The notes below the pieces were generated by a model. The model did no database searches. It was not told the origin of the DNA and worked only from the letters and a program-made list of their open reading frames with translations. The position numbers and the translations under genes are program-made. From Reticulitermes speratus (taxonomy: Eukaryota; Arthropoda; Insecta; Blattodea; Rhinotermitidae): DNA of 64,000 nucleotides. Numbering within the stretch: the stretch's first letter is position 1; each line of letters begins with the position of its first letter. Shown here one piece after another: positions 23,329 to 35,498 of this stretch. The DNA lies in contig JAJKFL010000006.1 in the NCBI GenBank assembly GCA_021186555.1, positions 28,517,478 through 28,581,477 of the forward strand. Direction: 5' to 3'.

Positions 23329-24101
23329 GACATTGATACACATTAGGTAAAGTAATTTAGTTCATGGATGAACGCGCTGTGCATATTACAGAATCCTTTT
23401 GGGCCTGAAGCTGCAGTAAAGGTATTACATATTGTCATCACTATGATCAATTATTATTTGGAGAGGATAAAGAAGTAATTATTTAATCCCAATATTTCGT
23501 ACATAACTGCAGACATGTTTATAGTCTATCTGTGTACAAAATGCCATGACTTTATCTGTGGTCAATTAATTATCACAGTCAAATATAAAGCAAAAGGATA
23601 ATGATAAACATACGTCATGACAAGAACAAATAATCGAACTGCAAAACGCAAACACCGAACTATTCTTACACTTCACACCGCTTTGGTGTCGCAGGTGATT
23701 TCTTGATGCAATTAACTGTTCACAAGCATCTGAACAGCAGTGGACATTAACCTTTTGCGAAAGAAGAACATAATTGTATAGGCATGCCTACCAACTTGAA
23801 TAAATAAAAGTTAAATATAGCTCCAACAGATTCCAATATCTATATCGTGAAAACGCAAACACTGATTATTTGCAAGGAAATACGTTGGTATTCTGAGTTT
23901 CTAAGGAAAACTATGTAAATTTAAAGAGCCTTATGCAGCAGCTAAAGGACTTGCAACGAATTTTAGGCCATGCATAATCCATTACTAGGCTTTCTTTAAG
24001 AAAGAAGAAGATGTCTTATGTACAGACCACGTCCTTGCTTCTGTGACCTATATTCAACGACTAAATCGTCCGTTAGAATGTTACAAAATTCAGTAGAGGA
24101 G

Positions 24102-24124
24102 TTTTTTTTTTTTTTTTTTTTTTT
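24102..24124. repeat. Oligo-T tract
   Basis: Twenty-three consecutive T residues. It could be the tail of a minus-strand retroelement, but no element body is recognisable beside it. Confidence 0.8.
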
Positions 24125-24162
24125 GTGCAAAAAGCTGTCGATCAAGCGTGAGTTTAATAAAA

Positions 24163-24620
24163 ATCGGTTAAATAAGTGATACTTTACGTAAGGGTATAAA
24201 TAAATTTATACCATTACTTTCCATATTTCTTTACCGATTTGGCTTAAATTAGGTACAGAAAATCTCCGCGTAATGCCACTTGGTTTTGAGCGTCGTCATA
24301 AATGGTGTGGTGAAGGCCTTTCTTTATTTAATGACGCTAATTAACATTTGTCCGTATTTTATTACATTTTTTCATCCGATTTAGAAAACCTTCCGTATGG
24401 AAGCTGTATACAAATATTATACAGTGATCATAATTTTCGTGAAAATCGGCACAGTTAAAGTCATTTTTTACTTAGGGGCGTAAATAAATTTCTAATCCTA
24501 CTTTCCAAATTCAGTATCGGATTTTGGTGAAGTTCGGTACAAGCAATCTGCATAGAACGCTTTTCAGCGTTTGCGATTTCCGTAAAAATCGGCTACGTTT
24601 ACGCATGTACCGTGAAGCCG
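24163..24620. repeat. Degenerate direct repeats, ~266-bp spacing
   Basis: AAAAATCGG, GGGTATAAATAAATTT, TACTTTCCATATT, CCGATTT, and GGTACAGAAAATCT (24168-24275) recur in the same order at 24434-24545 (GAAAATCGG, GGGGCGTAAATAAATTT, TACTTTCCAAATT, CGGATTT, GGTACAAGCAATCT). A weaker half-unit lies between, and a third start (AAAAATCGGCTACG) at 24595. It is not coding. Confidence 0.65.
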
Positions 24621-24753
24621 TATGACATTTTGAAAGCAAAGAATGCCTTGGTGAAGTATGTGTACGGCGTGACGAAGTACGCCATTTACAATCTTGCTAC
24701 TTTTTTTTTTGTCTGAGAGCATCTAAAAAAACTGTCTCATTTTTATTCCACAG

Positions 24754-25092
24754 GGCGCATGTTTGCAGAACAGACATTATATTAGTAATTTAACAAATAA
24801 TCTGCTAGGAATTAGGAATATGTATGGTCCTGGCACTACTTCCACACTTAACAGTTACCTACAGCAGCAGACAACCGCATGTGTGCCACCATCACCCCGT
24901 GAAACATCTGCTACACACAACACGACACAAAGTTCTCCATGTTTAAAGATCGAACTGGAGAAACTTCTGGAAGAATCGTGTACAGAATATCAAGGCTTTA
25001 CGGAACACGAAAGGCTAAGTAAAACCAATAAAACAGACCGTGGAAAGTTTAAAAGCACTCGTGTTTGCGTGGAAAAAAGGAGGGCTAAATGA
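24754..25092 (+). CDS. Candidate host terminal exon, unrecognised protein
   Basis: A polypyrimidine-rich tract ending in TTTTTATTCCACAG (24740-24753) is a strong 3' splice acceptor. The frame beginning exactly at the next base is open for 112 codons to a TGA at 25090-25092. It contains QNRHYISNLTNNLLGI, an SYLQQQTTA stretch, CVPPSPRETSATH and a basic end (STRVCVEKRRAK). The composition (S, T, Q and P rich, then charged) is that of a disordered protein tail and not of a shadow frame. The first in-frame ATG is at 24820 (AGGAATATG), so a mature protein needs either an upstream exon or that start. No family is recognised. Partner exons are not visible; the CpG-rich segment at 18.8 kb is the nearest upstream candidate. 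No clear polyadenylation signal is seen within 150 bases. Confidence 0.4.
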   Translation, partial: GACLQNRHYISNLTNNLLGIRNMYGPGTTSTLNSYLQQQTTACVPPSPRETSATHNTTQSSPCLKIELEKLLEESCTEYQGFTEHERLSKTNKTDRGKFKSTRVCVEKRRAK

Positions 25093-25099
25093 TTGCGGA

Positions 25100-26420
25100 C
25101 ATAAATAATATCACAGTATTTATAATTTATTACCCAAAGTTAACGTCTTATCATAAACGATCCTTTCAGCACTGAAGGGTTTAGCCAGATTGCAACTGAT
25201 ATTACTTAAGCACGAGGTCTGAGTCATTATGTATAATTAAGTATTGCACTAAAGTTTAATCGAAGCACTCGAATTTTAACTTAAGCCTTTTTGCCTCACC
25301 CAGAAAACTGACTAGGATAAGATACCGACAGACGCATTATTGTGCATAGTCCGCACACGATTTCAAAACTGAATTCTTTCAATTACATTTTTAATTTTGG
25401 GAACAAGTAATAAATACGGCGGCAGATCTGCAGGTATATTTTCTTGTCCAAAACGTCTGTACCTAAATTGGACATTTTAGACGCGCATAAAGGACTGAAG
25501 ATGACACAATGGCAACTCTTAAGGCAGATTTTATATCAAAATGATAACAGCGAGGCCGTGTTTAAAATATTAAAATTTAAACACAACGCAGAAATATAAC
25601 GCCAAGAATAGTTGATGCGTGATTCACTGTGATACGTTGCGAAGAACGGCTCCTCCATGTTGGCAGGTTCCAAACGTGGCGACAGAGAAAATTTCTAAGG
25701 CAATGTTCCTGCTGTAGATAAAGAAAAGGAAGGATTCCCTTTAATAAGACGGAATTATATTCTAGACGACTGCAAATTATGAAAATCTTCACGTAAAACG
25801 ATCGACTTCGGCAAATTTCAGGTATTCGTTACGCTTGATTTTTAGCGCATAGCTCAGGAAGTGTGGTTTCAATGAGACCAGTCACGTGAGATATTCACTT
25901 TTCATGCTCATTATGATTTTCTGAATTTACAGGCTGACGTACATACACAGGAGACTTGTTATGTGTTTCGATTAAGATTTCTCCCTCAAAACGTATTTTC
26001 TGTAACTTAAGCTTAACAAGTAAACTAACTCTATGGAACAGACTGCTTCTTAAGAATAAGATAGTAGTTCAGCTAGTCAAGAAGGTACCCCCCCCCCCGC
26101 CCGTTTCGAAGCCCATAGCTCATTCCCGTGTTCACAAAAAACCCGTCACTGGTCCATATCTTGTTCTTACTCAGTCTATTACACTATTCTCTAACAGCCA
26201 TCTTAACAACAAGTCTAGCTTCCCAGCCACACTTAGGTTTCTGTTCCGCACTTCGCAGATTTCCACAAAGGAAAAACTTTCTATACATTTTGGCCAACTC
26301 AGCTTATGACAAAATTATGATAATCATAAGTTACCAAGATAAGCATTACGTTATTCTCCTTGCCTTGCAGTTCCTTTCTCTTTGTCCGAATACTCTTCTC
26401 ACCGCTCTGTTCTCAAATAC
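25100..26420. other. No recognisable feature
   Basis: AT-rich, with a C10 run at 26089-26098. The two overlapping plus frames at 25956-26430 show no domain. Confidence 0.4.
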
Positions 26421-26433
26421 ACACATTTAGTAT

Positions 26434-26692
26434 TTTTTTTCAATGGCTCGACAGCCCCTTGGGGGCCTAGGCCGCCTCATTGTACGAGGCTTCACGATCA
26501 CATTTAGACACACATGCACTCGGTAGGACTCCTCTGGACAAGGGACCAGCCCGACGCAGAGACCTCTAACTGACAACACACAGCAGTCACAAGAGACGGA
26601 CATATTTGCCCCCGGCGGGATTCGAACCCACAAACCCAGTAAGCGAGCGGCCGTAGACCCACGCCTTAGACCGCGCGGCCACTGGGATCGGC
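26434..26692 (-). mobile_element. SINE-A copy 6
   Basis: Full-length minus-strand copy. Its oligo-A tail (T run on plus) begins at 26434, and the head ends at ACTGGGATCGGC (26692). CACACATTTAGTAT is duplicated exactly at 26420-26433 and 26693-26706. Confidence 0.92.
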
Positions 26693-26984
26693 CACACATT
26701 TAGTATAGCTCTACATTCAACGAATAAAAGACGCGGGTATTTTCTCTCACAAATTCATAAACAGACCATCTCGTCCTGTTAGTCCGCAATCTGACTCCTC
26801 ACGGAGGTACAGGCAGCCATATCGAAACCGAACACACGCATTACATAAAAGGTGAAGGGACGCATAAACTTTAGCTTTGAATCTGCATACGACTTTATTC
26901 TTAAGTGTGCGATTTAACGTCGCTCTCAATTGCTGAAGTTTCATAACTTCGGTGACACATGAATGAATGAATTAATGAATGAAT

Positions 26985-27156
26985 GAGTATGGGCATATTG
27001 GAATGACACTGATGTGGGAAACTAAAGTGCTCGGAGAGAAACCTGTCCCTTTTGTCACTTTGTCCACCCCAAATCCCACATGGAATGGCCGGGGATTGAA
27101 TCCGGGTTTTCGCGGTGAGAAGTCGCGGATTAATCACCTGAGCAATGGCACGGTCC
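26985..27156 (-). mobile_element. SINE-C copy (3'-truncated)
   Basis: On the minus strand it reads GGACCGTGCCATTGCTCAGG, then CCGCGACTTCTCACCGCGAA, then CATGTGGGATTTGGGGTGGA, matching the copy at 38.35 kb. A (CATT)n tract on the same strand (26959-26986) follows its 3' end. The head is tRNA-like, with box A TGGCTCAGG-type and a weak box B. Confidence 0.7.
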
Positions 27157-27320
27157 ATATAACGTCACGTTGTGAAGCTTTCCTACAGAGATAATTTGAA
27201 GTGTCAGATTAAACTTCCAGCGCTTTTACAAAGAGAGAAGAAAGAACGAACATGAAGTGTTATTACAGTTTTGCATAAAAGAATATTATCCGACATAATT
27301 AAGTTTACAGTAGCAAAATT

Positions 27321-27572
27321 GATGATCCCGGTGGCTGCGCAGTCTAAGGCGTGGGTCTTGCAGCCGCTCCCTTGATGGGATTGTGGGTTCGGCTCCCGGC
27401 AGGGGCATGGACGTCTATTTCTTGTGAGTGTTGTGTGTTGTCAGGTAGTGGTCTCTGCGCAGGGCTGATCACTCGTCCAGAGGAGTCCTACTTATTGTGT
27501 GTGTCTGAGTGTGATCGTGAAGCCTGGATAATGAGGAGGCCCTAGCCCACTAGGGGTTGTTGCGCCATGGAA
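27321..27572 (+). mobile_element. SINE-A copy 7
   Basis: GATCCCGGTGGCTGCGCAGT and TCTAAGGCGTGGG form the head. Box B is mutated (GGGTTCGGCTCCC). The tail is GGGGTTGTTGCGCCATGG plus a short A-rich end. Older than copies 1, 2, 5 and 6. Confidence 0.8.
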
Positions 27573-28429
27573 AAGAAAACCTGCATGAAAAATACGTATT
27601 TTTGTTTATGCCTGTGTCTGTGTTTGTGTGATCAGATGCAACAATAACCCTCCACACCTAAAATGGACAAGTAGAAGAGTCTGGGACTAAAAGAAACAGC
27701 AAACTATATAATGAATTTCACAGACTATTTTCTAAAACGAAGTGTATTCTTGTATACAGAATACTGTGCTGTGTTTCGCTTCTGTCCGCTTAGCCTCTAA
27801 GTTCTGCTGCAGCCAACCCATTTCCAAGCTTTTACTTCCGAAACGGAAGGTGGTCGTTTATATAGCAATCCCACTTTATAGTCCGAGTTTGTTCGATCAT
27901 ACGGACGGACCGCACACTGTTATTGCCACAGCAACTGACAGTTCCCTCACGAGACATGGCTGGCACCTTCGTCTGTTTTAGTGAGGCAATGATCGCATTG
28001 TCAATATTTGCATACAATACAGGGCTGCCAACTTGTTCACTCCTTGCTTTAATGTGGTTGCAACGGAAATAGGGCTGCGTTGCATTCGACCCCCCCCGAG
28101 GCCCAGCTTTGTCTGTGACAGACAGAATAAATTAGATTTTTAATACAATTATTGTAGGGGGGAGATCAAAGGGGAAGAAGCTAATTAAAGCAAAGGAATA
28201 TTCGTATACTTTCCGACGGCATGTAATATGTAGTGAGGCCGAAGGGGAGAAAAGAATACTGTCAGTGTTCTGTACACCAAACTGCAGCCTGAGTGGAGGA
28301 GGACAGCATATCATCAAGAGCCTCGTAATCGCTATGTAAGATGTGTATTGAACGCAAACGGGACAAACACACTATATGCAAAACGTGAGGAAAACTCTGT
28401 TACAAGAAACTATGACAGGAGTAACATGA

Positions 28430-28650
28430 TTAAGAACAGTTTTTCCACGGCCCACCAGCTTCAGCACTGTCCAATTTACTCAGTCCAGTACAGCAAGACT
28501 AGTGGAGTTCACTGGACAGACTCGTGAACGAGACCGATTAGGAAATAAATAAACGATGGATCTTGGAGGAAAGGTTCGGATGAGATCACTTCGCTCACTG
28601 AGTCGTTCAGACTTGTTCGCTCAGGACTGGCACATCTCTAATTCTCACTC
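28430..28650. other. Possible non-autonomous hAT fragment
   Basis: It ends in CAGGACTGGCACATCTCTA with TCACTGAGTCGTTCAGACTT upstream. The TAGAGATGTGCC-type end and GAGTCG/CTCGAC-rich interior recall some insect hAT elements. No partner terminus or target duplication is visible. A similar composition recurs at 59.3-59.5 kb. Confidence 0.25.
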
Positions 28651-29051
28651 GAGTGACAATTCTGACAAACAATGACATTACGCTCTTTCTTACTTTTGTA
28701 TTTCCTACAAGCGTCGAGAATTATACTAGTGAAAAAAGTAACGATGGGGAGAATTGTAAAGAAGGTAAGTAAATTAATCTTCAAAAATAATTCATAATTT
28801 CGAAAACGCAAACATACTTTACAAATCACATCAGTTTTTAATCTCTTATGGTGCTAAGTGTGTTACAAGGGATACTTTATGTCAACTCTCTCAGTTCCAT
28901 AAAGGTGTACTAATATAAATAAGGATTACAAGTATTTAAAAATGCAATTAGCCTACATTACTTATACAGAACCAGTTCGTACCTGACAGAAAAAAAATGT
29001 GCTTCCATCAGAATCACAAATCCGTGAATGCTCTTTGGGCTGTTTACTGTA

Positions 29052-29552
29052 AGAACAAGAGACGCAATGTACGTAGAACGTAACACTGTGGCGCGTTCGT
29101 GTAATCACTTTTGCCATGGTAAAGCAATGAATATTACATATTCTGTGTGTGTGTCCGTAGCCTTATCCAGCATGCAATGCGCATGCGCCTATTTACACTG
29201 TCTTCTGTGGCCTGTCTGGCTCTACCATATTTTTCCACATTATCTCATAAATGGCACGACTTTCGGAAAAATGGTCGTGAATATAAAACGCGTGTTTTGA
29301 TTTTTTTAAAAATTTTGTCTAAAACATTTCTCATTCTAGGATGAATTGAACGGGATATTATCGTAAATGTACATGGGTCTTCATGTGAAGTACCCGTGCA
29401 TTTTCTCGACAGATTTTCGAAAAATACTCAAATATTAGATTTCATGAAAATCCGTCTAGTGGGAGCCGAGTTGTTCCATGAGGACGAACGGACAGACAAC
29501 AATGGCGAAGCAACAATCACTTTTCGCATTTTGTGAACACACCTAATAAAAT
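29052..29552 (+). repeat. GCGCGTTCGC-family repeat, copy 6
   Basis: Near full length: ACAAGAGACGCAATGTACGT, TGGCGCGTTCGTGTAATCAC, GCGCATGCGC (29179-29188), ATTTTTCCACATTATCTCAT, TCCGTCTAGTGGGAGCCGAG, and CATTTTGTGAACACACCTAA at the 3' end. Confidence 0.8.
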
Positions 29553-29559
29553 TACATGG

Positions 29560-32140
29560 AACACATAAACACAATGTGTTTACAGAATTCGGAGTTTTTA
29601 GTGCTAAAACTGACAGGACAAGTACTTACCACGAGACTCGAGAAAAGTTAACTATCGACTTATCTTATGCATCAAGATAAAAATGGGTATACGTTCACCG
29701 AACTGATTCTTCTAATTTAATTCCGGAAGACACATATGTCTGCTATTATCGTAATTAGGACTGAAATTATGAAATGGTCAGGATTTCCCGGCAAGAGAAC
29801 GGCCACCGACAATGGAGCTGCTGGTCAAGCTGTTTAAATTCTCAAACGGCTCAGTAGCGCAGAACACTTTCGATAGCCAAAATTGCAGAGCAGCAGACAT
29901 TAAATTGACATTCGGTTTCTCTAAATAGCCACACTGTTAATGGAAACTCCATCTACTGCACTGCGCTAATGTTCAGACCAAACAACAGGACCTAACTATG
30001 TGGTCAGTTTTAAAGCAGACAAACTGCATACAGACTGTTCAGAATTCTATTTACTTCTTAAAACAAAACGTACTTGCGACGAGGACAGACAAGCAATGCT
30101 ACTCTTCTTTGACGTTCTTTAATAACAGCAATTCAACTTATTTATATATTTATTTACATGCCGACTCAACAGCCTAATAGCCAATTACAAACATGAAAAA
30201 ATTGCAAGGAGACAACAAACAAGCAAATAAAACCAAGATGACCGTACCGTAGAACCAAAAAAGCAAAATAATATGCAACAAATATGATAATTAATTTAAA
30301 CTAGAGTCAAAATTAAAAATAACGAAAATTATTAGGCAAACTTTTAATAAATACATCGTAAATCATAGCAATAACAAATAAAAATATCACTCGTACTAAT
30401 AGCGGCCGTTGTTCCTGAAAATTAATACGAAGGATGTGGATTTAAGTTATTATCTATAGAATGGATAATGTGTGTTTAACGACATAGATTGTACTGCAGA
30501 AAACTGGTGTTCCTAGGACACATCCGAGACCTACCTACTGGACAGTTCAAAAAATAAAATTATTATTTCTCCTCTTTAAAACTCTTCACTGATATTTTTA
30601 CAATGAAGGGGTAGACGAAACATGTAGCACGAAAAAAGTTTTGAAATGCGTTCATGATATTAATCTGAAAAACAAGTCCTTTCCTTACAGGACTTCGAAA
30701 TACAGTTTTGTATAAATTTATCCCACTTCACTGTGGTGATGGTGTAAACTTGAACACTTTAAGCTTTAAAAATAGTGTTATCACTGGTGTTTTCCTCTAC
30801 AATTAATTTCATAAAACCCGGTTGGTTATGAACCTCTTATGGACAGAGAAACAACACATAAACTCATTCGAATATAATGATATTACCACCTGTATTTCTC
30901 CTCGTACGATGTGGAAGGCTACCTTAACCACATTTCACTGAAAATTGTTGTGGTGATACGGTTTGTGTAAGATCATGGTAGGATTATGTCATTTGGGGTG
31001 AATGATTATGAAAGATGGAGGCGGGACGAATAGACCATCTGGGACAACTAAGCGTGCATTGGAGGGTCATTTCATAAACGGAATTATAAAAAAAAAATTC
31101 TGTGACGCGTGGAACATATTCAACTACTTCAGAACAGTGTTCAGGGACGGAATTTTGTGAACACGATAATTAAACGCCGGCTTTTTTTTATCAAGTCACT
31201 ACTTATTTGACAATTGAATGATGATGGACCATAAAATTAATTAATGAGATTAACGGACTGTGGGAAAGGCGCCGTACGCGACGAGAAACTTCCGGTTCCA
31301 TCAAACGCGGGGAATTTCTTGACTGACAGAGGATATATCAGCTTTTGAAGAAGGACTCTGCGCCATGGGTTTAGTTAGATAATTGGACGTCTTATAAATA
31401 TAAATTCTTACCACTTTCATATAACAGGGCGCTGAAATGGTAATCTGCACTTGGGTATCTCTACACTCACTTAATAGTAAAATATTTCCATGTTGGTACT
31501 CATAAATAAACCTCTTATGAGAAATATGATGTCTTAGAATGCAGTTAATGAATGAATATGATGCTCTGTCGACTGGTAAACAGTGGTAACTATTTATCAG
31601 CTTACACCGCCTCACAGCCAGAAAACAAGAACCATCTAACATACTTCTCTCAGTATATTTCCATGACAACAAACTTAAAACCAGTTAACTACTGAAAATT
31701 TGGGGGTCAATATATTTCTCTTATCTCCTCAAAGAATATGTACATAGGCCAGTAGAAGTGTGACTTTAAATTTATAGCTTGTATCTTGCGAACAGCATGA
31801 CAGGAGTTAAAAATAGTTGTAATTCTAGTCCTGTATATCTGAAGTTTCACAGATCTCTGAAACGAGAGTCTTAATCTTAACTACAACTTTTTAATTTATT
31901 CTTACCCTGTATTTAAAATTCGAAACAATCCCACAACATTTACTACACGAAGATAGATAATGAAACAATTGTTAATCTTCGATTCATGTCATGTTCTTGG
32001 AACAGTTACAGTTATTTACACTTATTGTACAACAGTTCTTAAAAAATAACTCTCCACCCCAGCAACGAATTACGCCGAAGAACACCGCCAGACTTAAAGA
32101 CCACGAAATGAAAGGATAGAGTAATAAAAGATGGTATTCT
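29560..32140. other. No recognisable element
   Basis: AT-rich, mostly featureless. At 30608-30632 TAGACGAAACATGTAGCACG echoes the GAAA-ACAUGU-A half of the hammerhead-like motifs, without a readable CUGANGA partner. The minus frame at 31301-31672 (123 codons) has no domain I can name. Confidence 0.4.
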
Positions 32141-32149
32141 ATTCTGCAG

Positions 32150-32386
32150 GTTCGCTGTGCGGAAGAGAGCAGGAACAAGGAATTTTGACCATACGGGCTC
32201 TGGGGCCCACCAAACTTTATATTCAAAAGATACCGAGGGCTCTTTCCCAGGCGGTAAAAAGGCCAGGGCTACAACTGACCACTCAGCCGTGCCTATCGCG
32301 AAGCTCAAGAATAAGGGAGCTATACCTCCACTCCCTCACATGCCTTCATGGCTTACACAGGCATAATTTTATCTTTACCTAAGAGG
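32150..32386 (+). mobile_element. SINE-E copy 2
   Basis: Shares GGAGCTATACCTCCACTCCC, ACATGCCTTCATGG, and the ATCTTTACCTAA 3' end with the copy at 48.2-48.5 kb. The 5' head is too diverged to show box A and box B. Confidence 0.55.
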
Positions 32387-32729
32387 AATAAATTATATTG
32401 CATTGTTATTTTTCGCAACACAACAGTTTCAATGGTTAATGTAAATCACTTTCCAGCATTGTGAAATGCACGTGGGTTTACACACTCTCCACTTCACTTC
32501 CAAAACCATTATGAATTCCGCAGAAGCCCACTTATCATCTGAGTGTGTGTGTCCATTCGTCCTTCCACTTTATTTAATTACAAGCATCAGTGTTACAGGC
32601 AAATAGATTGCTCGGTCACTCGTTCAAGTATTCTTGCCAAAAATGTTCATCAGAAACAATTCTGAATCCAGAAATCCAATTCTAGGTAAGCCCATATTGA
32701 CAGATTATATTTCGACACGCTATTTTCAA

Positions 32730-32753
32730 TAATAATAATAATAATAATAATAC
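32730..32753. repeat. (AAT)n microsatellite
   Basis: Eight AAT triplets without interruption. Confidence 0.9.
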
Positions 32754-33186
32754 GATGTCATTCAGTGTATATAGTCCTAATGCTTTGCACAGTCACAGAT
32801 ACCTGGACCAGACAACAGTCAGCTTGTACCACTCCACACAACAGCACGCGTAACAACACGGTACGTCATTCATGCAAAATTAAAATTAAAATTAAAATTA
32901 ATATCTTTATATGATAAATAATTGATACAGGCAGAATATTTTCTAACTATACATATTTTTTATTCATATTACAGCTTATAATCACCAGCATATACAATAC
33001 CATGATTCTGAGCATCAAGTGACAACACTGCTATTTTAACTTTTGACTTTTACTTATACGATAAAATCTTAAGTTACTATACAGTTTCACATATTTTACA
33101 AATTAAAATGTGTTTTTATAACTTACTTCTGAGACAAGTGTGTTTTTCGGCACATTAAACATGCGATGTGAAGTGTAGTAGCTTGT

Positions 33187-33230
33187 TACCCCCCTGAAGA
33201 TGGTCTACGGACCGAAAAATATGTAGGGGA
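33187..33230 (+). ncRNA. Hammerhead-like motif with intact CUGANGA and GAAA
   Basis: CCCC, CUGAAGA (33194-33200), U, GGUC, UACG, GACC, GAAA (33214-33217), AAUAU, GUA, GGGG. Stem I (CCCC/GGGG) and stem II (GGUC/GACC with a UACG loop) both pair perfectly. Cleavage would follow GUA at 33225. Stem III is longer and weaker than the usual ACAUGU, and one unpaired U sits at position 10.1. About 75 bases downstream is ATGCACGGTGAAAA (33304-33317), which recurs just after the Penelope-like fragment at 35750-35763. Confidence 0.65.
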
Positions 33231-33342
33231 ATACATCGATATTAATAAGACTATAAAGTAGTTTATGTTTGTGCATTTGTTGGTTACTGAATACTAAGTG
33301 AAAATGCACGGTGAAAACAATATAAAAAAACTGAATAATCCA

Positions 33343-33387
33343 GTTGTGTACAGGTAAGTTGTGTACAGGTAAGTTGTGTACAGGTAA
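33343..33387 (+). repeat. Three exact 15-bp repeats, each a consensus splice donor
   Basis: GTTGTGTACAGGTAA occurs three times in perfect tandem (33343, 33358, 33373). Each junction reads ACAG|GTAAGT, a perfect match to the eukaryotic U1 5' splice-site consensus. No exon frame is evident on either side. Confidence 0.9.
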
Positions 33388-34581
33388 GTTTTAGGGACGA
33401 GCGACATAAAAATTCGACATCAAAATTTGTTTGTATTAGTGTATCCGTGCAGAAAAATCTGGATCCAGTCATTTTTCCACATTCTAGAGAGGGTGCTAAA
33501 CCGATATTTGTTTTCTTGGGGAGGGGGAGGTTGATGATGGAAAATTGCTGTATAACTTATCCCCACGTCTAAGAGACTTGGTAGTTTAGGCTTCCATCTA
33601 CTGTAATGAGATTTCCCATGCGGCTTTTCCCATTGCTTTTGGTTTCCCCCTGATGTGACAAGAATATCATAGCATAGCCTAATATAGAAATAAAACGACT
33701 TGTACACGAACCCAAGCAAGCAACAGCTACAATTCTGTATTTACCCTTCTCCTCCATAAACACCAGTTTCGGATGAACGGAACGTGACGGCCAGACATGC
33801 AGACGGACGGGTATTCTGAATTCTGACGATAAGCGAGTAATTGTCATTATCAGAAACAGGAAATATATAACGAGATATTCCACACACATGCATTGCTCTA
33901 TATATGTTTCCAGTTAACACTGCGAAGGGATACATTCATCTTGTCTGCTGCATATTCAGTAAGATCAACGGTGAGGCCTCTTATTGACAGAGAGCAGAAC
34001 ATGGAGCTCAGAGCGAAGTTCCCACCGTCGACGTTTGGGCCACTGACTATCAAAACAAAGCTTAGAAGTTCAAAATCTACTGTCTAAATTTTAAACACAA
34101 AATTCCATCGACAAATGATTTCTGTATTCATATGATTGCTTTAAACGTGGATACAAATTTTAAAGAAACTAAGATATTTTCGTAATAACAACAGTAAACG
34201 TAACACAGTGTTAAATATTAGTAATAAAAGCAGGTAAGAGACAGCACAGAGAGATAAAAATCGCTTGAACATTGCCGAAACACGTGATACTGACTATTAA
34301 TAATCTACATACGTGCTATCAGACCGAACGTCGCAGTGAATTAATAAAGGCCTCTGTTAAGATAAATTTCTAAGCAGAAAGTTTAAAATAATAAAGGACC
34401 AAATAATAGGTAACGTGGAGGCGAAATCACGTTACAAATATTGTAGCTAGTGAGTAATTGATACTGAAATGGAGAGAACAAAAGCCGGAAGCAGCATACA
34501 GGATGCAACGTTAATTGTCCTGTATGACAATGTGCTGTAGTAAGCATGACTGTTGTTTGTACACTGTGGATGGTCTTGGGT

Positions 34582-34630
34582 TTTACACAACGTTTCGGAA
34601 AGTAGATCTGTTTGTGTCGTCAGATACAAA
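34582..34630 (-). ncRNA. Hammerhead-like motif, canonical core, weak stem II
   Basis: On the minus strand UUUGUAU, CUGACGA, about 20 bases, GAAA, CGUU, GUGUAAA. All CUGANGA and GAAA residues are present, and ACGU is the minimal palindromic stem III. Stem I pairs over seven positions with three wobbles. Stem II is poor, with only about three A-U pairs. Confidence 0.5.
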
Positions 34631-34798
34631 GGCTTCTACTCAGTTGAGTCCTTAGAAGGAGCCCGTCCTGCGACTGACACTAGGTCTTTATAAGGGTCCC
34701 AGGTCAGTAGGGAAATATCCGACTTCTGATGAAGTGTGTTTAACAAAACCCAAAATGACGGACTATATTCAAGATTATATTCATGTTTATGGTACAGA

Positions 34799-35088
34799 GG
34801 GTACGCGGTGGCGCAGTTGGTTGAGGTACTGCGCTACAAGCCGAAGGTCGCGGGTTCGATTCATTGGGATTTTCATTGACTTAATCCTTCCGACCGCACT
34901 ATGGCACTGGGGTCGACTCAGTCTCTAACAGGAATGAGTACCAAGAGTACCTCTTGGGGATAAAAGAGGCCCATGCGTCGGGCTGACAAACTTACCACCT
35001 TCATGGGCAGATTGTCTAGAATTTCTGGGAGCCTCAGCCTCCTAGAGACTTCAGGGACTGTCCAGGCCTGTTTAGGGATAGCTTTACC
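34799..35088 (+). mobile_element. SINE-B copy 1
   Basis: The tRNA-like head has GCGGTGGCGCAGTTGGTTGA (box A) and GGGTTCGATTC (box B). The body includes CTGGGGTCGACTCAGTCTCT, ATGGGCAGATTGTCTAGAAT and GTCCAGGCCTG, and the end is GCTTTACC. TTTATGGTACAGA is duplicated at 34786-34798 and 35089-35101. Confidence 0.9.
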
Positions 35089-35498
35089 TTTATGGTACAG
35101 ACAAGGTATCTAGGAACTTACTGGGTATTACTAGACTGCACTACTATAGACAAGCAGATATTAGATTAAGAGAAAAAGTGTTTTAAATACCGCTCACATT
35201 GAAATCTGTAAAACTTATGTGTTACAAAATGTGTACGGAATAAATAAGCATACAACTTACTAATAAAGCCGGCGCCGGGTGAAATAAAAACCACTGGAGA
35301 AATATTGCAATAATAATAATTGATAATAAAGACAATGACTACAAATTGTTTATGGAAATATTTGTAATGATAATACTAGAGTTGATTATCGGTAGCGTCC
35401 TCTAGCGTTCTTGGGGGAAAGTTAATGATTTACTGCACATACAGGAATGAATATGTTTATTGTATTTGATTTAGTCAGAAAGAAAGAAGCAAATATGA

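Noticed and set aside
25495-25530. Hammerhead motif at ACTGAAGATGACAC
   Set aside because: CUGAAGA is present by chance; there is no GAAA partner or stem II.
34800-34865. tRNA gene at the SINE-B head
   Set aside because: It is followed by the SINE-B body, and is repeated in five copies with target duplications.
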